From positions 1 through 8,993 of the forward strand of contig JADGNL010000113.1 of the NCBI GenBank assembly GCA_017883495.1: a stretch of DNA of 8,993 nt, given 5' to 3'. This document shows, piece by piece, positions 1 through 6,337 of the stretch; within the stretch, counting starts at the first letter, position 1, and every line of letters starts with the position of its first letter. The notes beneath the pieces were generated by a model, which was given only the letters and a program-made list of their open reading frames with translations, did no database searches and was not told the DNA's origin. The translations under genes and the position numbers were made by a program. The stretch comes from Methanomicrobiales archaeon. GTDB lineage: Archaea; Halobacteriota; Methanomicrobia; Methanomicrobiales; Methanospirillaceae.

Positions 1-199
1 ACGCGGTCCGCACGAAGAGGACCGGGTCGTGGACCACATTCGCGACGACCCACCCCTCTCGCGCCACGTTCGCCGCGGTGTGCGAGCCCCGGTAGAGAAC
101 CGCCGTGAGCGCGTCCCCGCGCCGGTGGATTCCGATCGGAGCCGCGTTCTGCCGCGTGGTCGCGATCACCTCGCTGATCCCCGGCCCTAACAGTCCCAT
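1..199 (-). CDS. DUF447 family protein, N-terminal part (cut by window edge)
   Basis: The first 66 codons of a minus-strand gene are visible; the rest lies beyond base 1. The translation opens MGLLGPGISEVIATTRQNAA and continues with PIGIHRRGD, a YRGSHTAANV segment and VVANVVHDPVLFVRTA. This matches my memory of the N-terminus of the DUF447 family, archaeal proteins thought to have a flavin-reductase-like split-barrel fold but no established reaction. The ATG at 199-197 follows a purine-rich GGGGGTGGG stretch that can act as a ribosome binding site. Its start overlaps the last 13 bases of the CitG-like gene, so the two are probably translationally coupled. I recall DUF447 genes (COG2457) near CitG-like genes in methanogens and in the tetrahydromethanopterin gene clusters of methylotrophic bacteria. 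A role in C1-carrier cofactor metabolism is therefore an inference. The family call is fairly secure; the function is unknown. Confidence 0.8.
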   Translation of the reverse strand, partial: MGLLGPGISEVIATTRQNAAPIGIHRRGDALTAVLYRGSHTAANVAREGWVVANVVHDPVLFVRTA

Positions 200-1020
200 G
201 CCCACCCCCGACCGAGTGCGAGAAAGATCGCGCCGATGGTGATATCCGCGAGTGAGCCCGGGTTGACCCCGCGCCCGATGCACCACGTGTCGAGCGACTC
301 GAGCGTGACCTCGCCCCGGACGACATCGGCGGCCCGGCGCCGCGTCTCCTCCGCAAGGTCAGGGCCGTGCTTCTTCGCGATGAAGGTGTCGGGCTCGTTC
401 GCGAGCAGGGCGAGGAACGCCCGCGCGACAGCGGTCCGTGGCTCGCTGTCGGCGAGCAGGGCGTCGGCGGCACGGCGGCAGAGGGCGAAGCCGTTCGTCC
501 ATTCGCGCGCGACCATGTCGCGCGGGGCCGAGTGGGCCATCACGTCGAGGAGGGTCATGCCGCGGGTACGGAGCGCGTCGGCCGCGCTGGGGTCGTTCAC
601 GTCGAGCTCGTCCTTTGCGGCCACCCGGACCCGCGTCAGCCCGAACGCGCGGTAGAAGGCGACCGCGTCCTCGACTGTCGAGGCGCGGATCGCCTCGATT
701 GCGCCTTCCAGCGTCCCCCCGTAGACGAGCGGGATGAGGAGGAGGAACGCGCCGAAGTGCGTATTGCCGCCGGCGTGGCATGCCGTCGCGCCGACGGCGG
801 CCTCGATCAGCGGCCCGAGCCCGGCGCTTCGGGCCTCGGAGGCCTCGAGGGCCGGGCGGACCGCGAGCGCGGAGACGATGAAGTGTTCGAGCCGCGTCTC
901 CGCATAGTCGTGGCAGCGGTCAACATTACCGGGCTTGGGCGATGCAAGCACCTCGAGCGTCATCGCGAGCTGCGCTCGGTCTGCACCCGACGACGGGAAG
1001 GTGCAGCCGCGCGGGGGCAT
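187..1020 (-). CDS. CitG-like triphosphoribosyl-dephospho-CoA synthase family protein
   Basis: This 277-residue protein belongs to the CitG/MdcB family (COG1767). Classical members join ATP and dephospho-CoA to make 2'-(5''-triphosphoribosyl)-3'-dephospho-CoA, the precursor of the citrate lyase and malonate decarboxylase prosthetic group. Family motifs visible are PKPGNVDR at residues 28-35, GGNTHFGAFLLLIPL from about 84, KKHGPDLAEETRRRA in the C-terminal third and NPGSLADITIG from 253. The first ATG is used because the family motif AQLAM..E...PKPGNVDR needs residues before the next methionine (residue 20). The gene starts 4 bases after the marker 9 stop and overlaps DUF447 at its end. No citrate lyase or malonate decarboxylase genes are in view. 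Methanogen members may therefore act on a different substrate, perhaps in methanopterin or methanofuran metabolism; that is inference from context. I give no gene symbol because orthology to bacterial citG is not shown. Confidence 0.85.
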   Translation of the reverse strand: MPPRGCTFPSSGADRAQLAMTLEVLASPKPGNVDRCHDYAETRLEHFIVSALAVRPALEASEARSAGLGPLIEAAVGATACHAGGNTHFGAFLLLIPLVYGGTLEGAIEAIRASTVEDAVAFYRAFGLTRVRVAAKDELDVNDPSAADALRTRGMTLLDVMAHSAPRDMVAREWTNGFALCRRAADALLADSEPRTAVARAFLALLANEPDTFIAKKHGPDLAEETRRRAADVVRGEVTLESLDTWCIGRGVNPGSLADITIGAIFLALGRGWAWDC

Positions 1021-1024
1021 GACT

Positions 1025-2152
1025 TCAGGCCGTCCCCGGCGGCGCGGCGAAGACCTCGCGCGTGATCTCCTCGGAGAGGCGCCGCTTTGCCTGCATGTAC
1101 TCCTTCTTCGAGACGCCCATCTGCCCGAGGGTCATGTCGCGAAACATGCAGGGCGACGAAGACTTGCAGCACCAGGAGAGCGAGCCGAAGCAGGTCTGGC
1201 CCCCGCCTTCGAGAACCGTGCCCCGAACCGCCTCCTGTTTGATCGCGAGGTAACGATCACGACTCATGCCGACCTTCTCGAGCGTCGGGATCAGGGGGCA
1301 GGACTTGACCGGCATACAGCAGAAGGCGAGCGCGCGGACATCGCCGCCGCGGCAGAGCTGCTTGGGAGAGTTGTACCAACCCTGCTCGTCGGCGTACCGC
1401 GTGATCGCGGCGTCGAGCCCGGCGAGCGTCCTCTCGGTCGCTCCCCGCGCGAGCGAGATCATGTCGGCTCCGTGCGAGAGCATCTCCCGCATCCGATCGA
1501 AGGTGGTGATAGAGTTGTTCGCGATCAGGGTCAGGGGGACCGTGTTCCGAAGCTCGCGGATCTTCGGATATCCGAGGTCCATCAGGTCCACGTGCAAGAT
1601 CTCCGCGCCGGCCGACCAGCACCGTCGCGCGATCTCCCGGTCGTCGCCGACCCCGGCCCGGAACTTGACCGAGACCGAGACTCCTTCGGCTGCGAGCGCA
1701 CGAATAGTCTCCTCCAGTCGCTCGGGGTCGTGAAGCAACGCCTCGCCCGCGCCGGCCCCGACCATCTCGGGCTGACGGCAGTGGGCGTCGATCTCGTAGA
1801 CCGCGGACGGACCGATGGTCCGGGCCACCTCGACGAATCCTTCGGGGGTTGCGGCGCGAAGGTTCAGACCGACGACGAGCCCGCTCCCCTTCAACGCCGC
1901 GACCTCGCCTTCGAGCGCGCCGATCGGATCGTCGAGGATGAACTCGTCCCGCCCTCGCCCGGCCATCTCACGAGAAGCGGCGATCGTAGGGGCGTCGACG
2001 GCATAGCCACCGAGGAACGCAGCACCGACGTGGGCCGCGCGGGACCGCACGTACGCCGCGTCGACCACGCCGGCCATCGAAGCCAGTGCGATCGGCGTCC
2101 GCACCGATAGCCCGTTGATACGGAGCGCGAACCGCTCCTCATCGTCCGCCAT
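1025..2152 (-). CDS. Methanogenesis marker 9 protein (Dus-like TIM barrel plus eight-Cys domain)
   Basis: The protein has 375 residues and two parts. Residues about 10-250 resemble the NifR3/dihydrouridine synthase TIM barrel. Visible features are IDAHCRQPEM with Cys125 where Dus enzymes carry the catalytic cysteine, GAGAGEALLHDP after it, SVKFRAG with Lys163, His187 in ILHVDLMD, and a phosphate-binding-like end (ANNSITTF, ISLARGA). Residues 260-345 hold exactly eight cysteines (267, 278, 279, 285, 321, 328, 329, 335), including FCCMPVKSC and WCCKSSSPC. These are the two near-copies of the [WFY]CCxxKPC motif that defines the methanogen-specific marker 9 domain, and a known subset of the family has this barrel fused in front. 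The cysteines may bind a metal or Fe-S cluster; function is unknown. The start is the ATG at 2152; a longer frame to 2485 would run through cfbA. The gene is divergent from cfbA and is first in a three-gene cluster. Confidence 0.88.
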   Translation of the reverse strand: MADDEERFALRINGLSVRTPIALASMAGVVDAAYVRSRAAHVGAAFLGGYAVDAPTIAASREMAGRGRDEFILDDPIGALEGEVAALKGSGLVVGLNLRAATPEGFVEVARTIGPSAVYEIDAHCRQPEMVGAGAGEALLHDPERLEETIRALAAEGVSVSVKFRAGVGDDREIARRCWSAGAEILHVDLMDLGYPKIRELRNTVPLTLIANNSITTFDRMREMLSHGADMISLARGATERTLAGLDAAITRYADEQGWYNSPKQLCRGGDVRALAFCCMPVKSCPLIPTLEKVGMSRDRYLAIKQEAVRGTVLEGGGQTCFGSLSWCCKSSSPCMFRDMTLGQMGVSKKEYMQAKRRLSEEITREVFAAPPGTA

Positions 2153-2164
2153 TGAGGTATACAG

Positions 2165-2183
2165 ATCTCCCCTCGCGGGAGAT
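2165..2183. repeat. Perfect inverted repeat, 7-bp arms, 5-base loop
   Basis: ATCTCCC, then CTCGC, then GGGAGAT: the arms are exactly complementary. It lies 12 bases upstream of the marker 9 ATG. It could be an operator site between that gene's TATA-like element and its start, or a hairpin in the marker 9 leader if transcription begins farther upstream. No regulator is recognised from it. Confidence 0.6.
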
Positions 2184-2199
2184 AGGGTTTTGGGAGCCG

Positions 2200-2219
2200 T
2201 TACCGGGCTGCGGCGGTAA
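2200..2219. repeat. Perfect inverted repeat, 6-bp arms, 8-base spacer, touching the cfb TATA box
   Basis: TTACCG, eight bases, then CGGTAA. The right arm overlaps the first bases of the TATA-like element at 2217 and fills the place where the TFB recognition element would be. That position suits an operator that blocks or assists TFB/TBP binding. The sequence does not match the operators I know from methanogens, namely NrpR GGAA-N6-TTCC or the NikR consensus. Confidence 0.5.
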
Positions 2220-2226
2220 TATTTTT
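2217..2226 (+). promoter_or_regulatory. TATA-box-like element for the cfb operon
   Basis: TAATATTTTT is the only strong A/T run between the divergent genes. It ends 28 bases before the cfbA ATG. Archaeal transcription usually starts about 25 bases past the TATA centre, which predicts a start near 2245-2252 and a very short or absent leader. This agrees with the lack of a Shine-Dalgarno sequence before cfbA. Confidence 0.65.
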
Positions 2227-2240
2227 GTAGCGCTGGCGTT

Positions 2241-2254
2241 GTACTCTGTAGTAC
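2241..2254. repeat. Perfect inverted repeat directly before the cfbA start; candidate operator
   Basis: GTACT-CTGT-AGTAC ends on the base before the cfbA ATG and covers the predicted transcription start. Five-base arms with a four-base spacer fit a dimeric regulator on one helical face. A site here could block transcription initiation. No regulator gene lies in the window, and a chance palindrome of this size cannot be excluded. Confidence 0.5.
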
Positions 2255-2656
2255 ATGAGCAGGTATGGTATGCTCCTCGTGGGCCACGGGTCGAAGCTCC
2301 CCTACAACAAGGAACTGATCCTCGAGACGGGCCGCATGATACAGGAGCGGTCGGACGCCTTCTCGGTCAGGTGCGGTTTCATGTCCATGAACGAACCGTC
2401 CGTGACCGAGCAGCTCGAGGCCTTCAGCCACGAACCGATCGAAGCGCTCGTGATCGTCCCGCTCTTCCTCGCCCGGGGTGTTCATATCGAAAAGGATATC
2501 CCGGCCCTGCTCGGGCTCGCCGATGGTCAGAAGACCGGGACCTTCGGAGCCAACGGGTCCACGATCCCGCTCGTCTACGCCGACCCGATCGGTGTCGACC
2601 CGCTCCTCGCCGATCTGATGCTCAAGAACGCCGCGAACGCGTTATCCCTCCTCTAG
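2255..2656 (+). CDS. cfbA: Sirohydrochlorin nickel chelatase (F430 biosynthesis, step 1)
   Basis: At 133 residues this is the short, single-domain CbiX/CfbA class-II chelatase, which works as a homodimer. It inserts Ni2+ (or Co2+ for B12-type corrinoids) into sirohydrochlorin. The first metal-binding histidine is His11 in LVGHGSKLPYNKE. The second is His77 in FLARGVHIEKDIP, the family's G-x-H-x-x-x-DIP motif. The length is normal and no His-rich insert is present. It is the first gene of the cfb operon and ends 8 bases before cfbE. The ATG has no Shine-Dalgarno and sits about 28 bases past the TATA element, so a leaderless transcript is likely. The same enzyme family can feed both F430 and cobamide synthesis; its position beside cfbE, cfbD and cfbB points to F430. 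Confidence 0.95.
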   Translation: MSRYGMLLVGHGSKLPYNKELILETGRMIQERSDAFSVRCGFMSMNEPSVTEQLEAFSHEPIEALVIVPLFLARGVHIEKDIPALLGLADGQKTGTFGANGSTIPLVYADPIGVDPLLADLMLKNAANALSLL

Positions 2657-2664
2657 CGGGCCGT

Positions 2665-3861
2665 ATGGACCTGCTGGTACTCGATACGATCCACGGCGGC
2701 GCCCTGCTCGCGGACGAGCTCGCGCTCCGGGGACATCGTGTCGAGGCCGTCGACGTCTATCGCGGAGCAGGACCCCTCCCCGATCCTGGCGATTTCGACT
2801 CCGTGATCGCGCCGGTTCACCTCGACCCGTCGCACCCGCTCATCGCCGAAGCCGGAGATCGGCTCGTCTCGCACCATGAGGCAACCGCCCGCTGCCTCGC
2901 CGACTTCAGGCCGCGTCTTCTGGTCGAGGTGACAGGCGCGCGCGGCAAGACCACGACCGCGTTCGCCATCGCGGAGACGATGGAGGGGGCCGGGATCCTC
3001 CACACGTCGGCCGGGACCTTCCGCTATCCCGAACGGTGCCTGCTCTGGCGCCGCTCAATCACGCCGGCGCAGGTTCTACCCGTAGCCCGGGCTGCTGCGG
3101 CTCTCGGCGGGTGGTGCGTAGCCGAAGAGTCGCTCGGCGTCACGGGAGCCGGAGATCTCGCGGTCCTGACCTCGGGCGATGACTACAACTGCGCGGCAGG
3201 TTCGCGCTCTGCCCTCGCGTGCAAACTCGCCTCGGCCGAGCGTGCGTCGCGCCTGCTCGTAGCGGACGGCGTTACAGCCGACCACCCGAAACTCTACCGG
3301 GCCGAATCTCTCGCCCCCTGCGACGGCGGCAGCTGCGCCGGCCCTGCCGGACCGATCGAGAATCCGCTAACGATCCTCCCGGCGTACCGGAACGCGATCC
3401 AGCTCGCGGCCGCGGCGGCGCTACTGGTCGGCGGCGACACTCGCCGGCTCGCGGCGATGGGACCTGTCCCCGGAAGGCTCGCGGCCCGGCGAGAGGCAGG
3501 CCGGACAGTCGTGGATGACGCGAACAGCGGCACCACGCGCCTGACCGCGTGTGAGGCCGCCGCGTACGCGCGCGTCCTCACGCCGGGGCTGCCGCTATCG
3601 CTCGTGGTCGGCGAGGAGTACCGGGCCGTCTGTGACGGGTTCCCTCCCGGCGACGTGGCGGCGGCTGTCGCAACTGTCGACCCGGGCCTCGCCGTGATCG
3701 TCGGCCCGCCGGCGCTCCGGGGCGCTGCGCTCGACGACCTGACCGATCTGGGGTGGTCCGGGGCGCTTCTCGAGGCCGGCACGCTCGAGGGGGGCAGGGC
3801 GGCCGCGCTCTGGGCCGGCGGGGCCGGACCCGTCGTGCTCGCGGTCAAGACCTGGAGATAG
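2665..3861 (+). CDS. cfbE: Coenzyme F430 synthetase, Mur-ligase-like (final step)
   Basis: The protein has 398 residues and resembles Mur ligases. CfbE activates the g-propionate side chain of 15,17(3)-seco-F430-17(3)-acid with ATP and closes the six-membered carbocycle to give F430. Visible features are the ATP-binding loop TGARGKTTTAF (residues 90-100, Lys95), the Glu pair in VAEESLGVTG (154-155), GDDYN at 171-175, the central-domain YRNAIQLAAAAAL near 241, and PGR (269-271) followed by VVDDANSGTT (283-291), which corresponds to the start of the Mur C-terminal domain. The ATG at 2665 lies 8 bases after cfbA and gives a standard N-terminus (MDLLVLDTIHGG). The same frame stays open back to 2152, but that part overlaps cfbA in another frame and is not coding. 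No clear Shine-Dalgarno precedes it, so coupling to cfbA is likely. Confidence 0.93.
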   Translation: MDLLVLDTIHGGALLADELALRGHRVEAVDVYRGAGPLPDPGDFDSVIAPVHLDPSHPLIAEAGDRLVSHHEATARCLADFRPRLLVEVTGARGKTTTAFAIAETMEGAGILHTSAGTFRYPERCLLWRRSITPAQVLPVARAAAALGGWCVAEESLGVTGAGDLAVLTSGDDYNCAAGSRSALACKLASAERASRLLVADGVTADHPKLYRAESLAPCDGGSCAGPAGPIENPLTILPAYRNAIQLAAAAALLVGGDTRRLAAMGPVPGRLAARREAGRTVVDDANSGTTRLTACEAAAYARVLTPGLPLSLVVGEEYRAVCDGFPPGDVAAAVATVDPGLAVIVGPPALRGAALDDLTDLGWSGALLEAGTLEGGRAAALWAGGAGPVVLAVKTWR

Positions 3862-3864
3862 ACG

Positions 3865-4923
3865 ATGAAGTACATACAGCCCAGGCCGAGTTCGATCGTG
3901 GCGGCTCTGTACACGGCTCGCGACCTCGGGGTGGATGTCGCAGTTCTGCACGGTCCGTCCGGCTGCTCGTTCAAACATGCCCGTCTCCTCGAGGAGGACG
4001 GAATGCGCGTGCTGACCACCTCGCTCGGCGAGAACGAGTTCATCTTCGGCGGCGAGGAGCGTCTCGCAGAGGTGCTGGCCGAGGCCGAGACGTCCTTCAA
4101 CCCCCGCCGGATGGCTGTGATCGGCACCTGCGTAGCCATGATCATCGGCGAGGACCTCGCCCATGCCGTCAGCGGGGTTGTGACCCCCACGATCGCGGTC
4201 GATATCCACGCGGGCTTTCCGGAGAACATCGACGGGGTGATCGCGACCCTCCAGGCAGCGGCCGATGCGGACTGGATCGACTCGGAGGAGCTCGCGCGCC
4301 AGCGCGTCCTTCTGGCGGCCGCGAACGAGGTCGAACACCTCCGCGGTGCCGCGAGCCGGCCGTATATCGAGCCCGATCGAGGTACACTCAAGCACGTGGC
4401 GGCGACGCGTCTCCTCGAGCTTGTCCGTTCGGGGGCGCCCGGCATCGCGGTCATGAACGCAAAGAAGGAGACCGCGTACATGTTCGCCGATGCCCTCACC
4501 GCGCTTCGCGAAGCCGCGCCCGACGCCTCTATCCGGTTCATCGCGAACCTTGAGGAGCGGGGTCTGCCAAAGGTCAGGGCCGACGCACGGCGGATCCGCG
4601 AGGAACTCATCCGGCGTCACGTACCGTTGGAGGCCGTCGGCGCGCTCGACGAATACGGCGCCCTCGGCGATCGGCTCGGCGTCACGATTCGCGACTCGGG
4701 AGTCACTTGGGCCCTGATCGCCGGCGTTCCGCACGCGATCCCCGCGGAGTACACCGAGGGGATCGAGGTCTTCTCGATCACGAACGGCCCGCGCCAGGTC
4801 GCGCCGCTCCGCGAGCTCGGCCACGCGCACGTGATGGTCGAGGTCGACCTCCACCCCAAGACCCTGGGGGTCCGCTCGATCGTCGAGAGCGAGTTCGGTG
4901 CGGTCCTCCGGAGCCTTGCATGA
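3865..4923 (+). CDS. cfbD: Ni-sirohydrochlorin a,c-diamide reductive cyclase, NifD-like subunit
   Basis: This 352-residue protein is the catalytic, NifD-like half of the CfbCD complex. The complex uses ATP and electrons from NifH-like CfbC to reduce Ni-sirohydrochlorin a,c-diamide by six electrons and form the lactam ring, giving seco-F430. The N-terminus (MKYIQPRPSSIVAALYTARD) and HGPSGCSFKHARLLEEDG are characteristic of the family, as are GENEFIFGGEERL and VIGTCVAMIIGEDL. The protein has only two cysteines, Cys34 and Cys89, the plausible ligands of the [4Fe-4S] cluster shared across a homodimer. GGAG at 3854-3857, seven bases before the ATG, is a good ribosome binding site inside the end of cfbE. 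The gene starts 3 bases after cfbE and its TGA overlaps the cfbB ATG. Its obligate partner cfbC is not next to it. Confidence 0.93.
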   Translation: MKYIQPRPSSIVAALYTARDLGVDVAVLHGPSGCSFKHARLLEEDGMRVLTTSLGENEFIFGGEERLAEVLAEAETSFNPRRMAVIGTCVAMIIGEDLAHAVSGVVTPTIAVDIHAGFPENIDGVIATLQAAADADWIDSEELARQRVLLAAANEVEHLRGAASRPYIEPDRGTLKHVAATRLLELVRSGAPGIAVMNAKKETAYMFADALTALREAAPDASIRFIANLEERGLPKVRADARRIREELIRRHVPLEAVGALDEYGALGDRLGVTIRDSGVTWALIAGVPHAIPAEYTEGIEVFSITNGPRQVAPLRELGHAHVMVEVDLHPKTLGVRSIVESEFGAVLRSLA

Positions 4924-6305
4924 AGGGGGTCGTGATCTCGGGCGACCGCTCGGGGTCTGGCAAGACCTCGGTCACGCTCGCGCTCGCGGCGCTCCTTGCC
5001 CGGGACAGGACGGTCCAGACCTTCAAGGTCGGCATGGACTACATCGATCCCTCATACCTCTCGGCAGTCACAGGGCGGCCCTGCCGGAACCTGGACGGTT
5101 TCGTTCTCTCCCGCGCGGAGAACCGGGCCATCTTCAACGCTGCGAATCGCGGAGCCGAGCTCGCGATCGTCGAGGGAGTCCGCGGGCTGTACGAGGGGGC
5201 CGAGGCGATCGGCGATGCGGGCTCCACGGCCGAGATCGCGAAATTGCTCGATCTCCCCGTCGTGCTCGTCGTGAACGCTCGATCGATCACGCGCTCGGCT
5301 GCCGCGCTGGTCCGCGGGTTCCAGGTGCTCGACCCTGCCGTTGCGATCGCGGGCGTGATCCTGAACAACGTTTCCGGGCCGTCTCACCGGGCCAAGGCCG
5401 TCGCGGCGGTCGAGCATTTCTGCGATATCCCCGTTCTCGGCGCGATCCCGCCGATCGAGGAGATGCACCTCGCCATGCGCCACCTCGGCCTCGTCCCGTA
5501 CAGGGAGGGGACCGAGGAGACCGGCTTTCGCGAGCGGGTCGAGACCGTGACGCGCATCATCGGCGAGTACGTTCCCCCGGAGGGGCTGCTCTCGGTGGGG
5601 CGAGATCTCCCGGCGCCGGCCGATCGGCCCCTTGTTGCACCGCGAGAAGAGAAGCCCGACGTTACAATCGGCCTCGCCCACGACGAGGCGTTCACCTTCT
5701 ACTACGCCGATCTCGAGGAGGTGCTGGGATCGGCCGGGGCGGAGGTGGTCCGATTCAGCCCCTGCCATGACCCCCTCCCAGAAGCGGACGGCTACATCCT
5801 CGGGGGCGGGTATCCCGAGATGCACGCGGCCGCGCTCGAGGCAAACACCTCCTGCCGCGAAGGGCTCCGCGAGGCGGCGGCCGACGGCACTCCCGTCTAC
5901 GGCGAGTGCGGGGGGCTGATCTACCTGACCGATCGCGTTCGGCTCGCCGCGGGGTGGCAGGGGGCGGAGCGCGAGGAGACCCACGAACTCGCCGGTGTAC
6001 TCCCGGGCGAAACGCATATGCCGGCGCGGCGGGTCGTCACCTACATCGAAGGCCGGAGCGAAGCGGCGTCGCCGCTGGGCGCGGGCGCTTTCCGGGGCCA
6101 CGCATTTCACTACTCCGAGGTCGTGCTCGAGCCCGGAACCCGGTATGTGTACACGCTCTCGCGCGGAAAGGGAATCGACGGCATGCGGGACGGCGCCGTC
6201 GTCAGGAACGTGCTCGGGGCCTACTGCCACCTCCACCCGGTTGCAAGCCGCCGCATGTTCGGCGCGTTCGTCGACCGGTGCCGGACGGTGACGGCGGAAG
6301 CGTAA
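4920..6305 (+). CDS. cfbB: Ni-sirohydrochlorin a,c-diamide synthase (glutamine-dependent)
   Basis: This 461-residue protein belongs to the CobB/CbiA family. It amidates the a- and c-acetate side chains of Ni-sirohydrochlorin using ATP and glutamine. The N-terminal dethiobiotin-synthetase-like half has the P-loop GDRSGSGKT (residues 8-16) and KVGMDYIDPSYL (36-47), where CobB/CbiA enzymes usually read KxGPDYIDP. The C-terminal class I glutaminase domain has GGGYPE (295-300), nucleophile Cys330 in YGECGGLIYL, GHAFHYSE (393-400) and the catalytic-histidine motif YCHLHP (435-440; likely His439). The ATG overlaps the cfbD stop (ATGA) and has GGAG six bases upstream; the longer frame back to 4707 lies inside cfbD and is rejected. 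A role in B12 synthesis is the main alternative, but the cfb neighbours and the missing histidine after YIDP favour F430. Confidence 0.93.
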   Translation: MKGVVISGDRSGSGKTSVTLALAALLARDRTVQTFKVGMDYIDPSYLSAVTGRPCRNLDGFVLSRAENRAIFNAANRGAELAIVEGVRGLYEGAEAIGDAGSTAEIAKLLDLPVVLVVNARSITRSAAALVRGFQVLDPAVAIAGVILNNVSGPSHRAKAVAAVEHFCDIPVLGAIPPIEEMHLAMRHLGLVPYREGTEETGFRERVETVTRIIGEYVPPEGLLSVGRDLPAPADRPLVAPREEKPDVTIGLAHDEAFTFYYADLEEVLGSAGAEVVRFSPCHDPLPEADGYILGGGYPEMHAAALEANTSCREGLREAAADGTPVYGECGGLIYLTDRVRLAAGWQGAEREETHELAGVLPGETHMPARRVVTYIEGRSEAASPLGAGAFRGHAFHYSEVVLEPGTRYVYTLSRGKGIDGMRDGAVVRNVLGAYCHLHPVASRRMFGAFVDRCRTVTAEA

Positions 6306-6337
6306 AGGCTACAACCCCGGCCCCCCAGAGAGTACAT

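Larger units (their letters stand above)
2153..2254. promoter_or_regulatory. Divergent promoter region between marker 9 and cfbA
   Basis: These 102 bases separate two divergent start codons, so both promoters must lie here unless one extends into a gene. It is the AT-richest stretch in this part of the window. It holds three perfect inverted repeats (2165-2183, 2200-2219, 2241-2254), listed separately. A clear TATA-like element faces cfbA. On the minus strand the best candidate for marker 9 is the weaker AAAACCCTATCT at about 2177-2188, some 25-36 bases before its ATG. Neither start has a convincing Shine-Dalgarno sequence, which fits leaderless transcripts. Shared control of both operons is an inference from the arrangement. 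Confidence 0.7.

Noticed and set aside
935..2110. Plus-strand frame of 391 codons opposite the marker 9 gene
   Set aside because: It is the antisense of a clearly recognisable protein. Its translation is low-complexity and rich in Arg, Asp and Gly, as expected from high-GC antisense.
2153..2485. N-terminal extension of the marker 9 protein
   Set aside because: It would overlap cfbA and the shared promoter. The Dus-like barrel starts normally from the ATG at 2152.
2152..2664. N-terminal extension of CfbE
   Set aside because: It overlaps cfbA in another frame and has no homologous content; the family N-terminus is at 2665.
3294..4854. Long minus-strand frames opposite cfbE and cfbD
   Set aside because: They are antisense shadows of well-supported genes, with biased Ser/Ala/Arg or Asp/Arg/Val composition and no motifs.
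4707..4919. N-terminal extension of CfbB
   Set aside because: It lies inside the cfbD coding region. The P-loop family start is the ATG at 4920 with GGAG upstream.
5052..6236. Minus-strand frame of 394 codons opposite cfbB
   Set aside because: It is antisense to a protein with complete catalytic motifs and has no recognisable domain.
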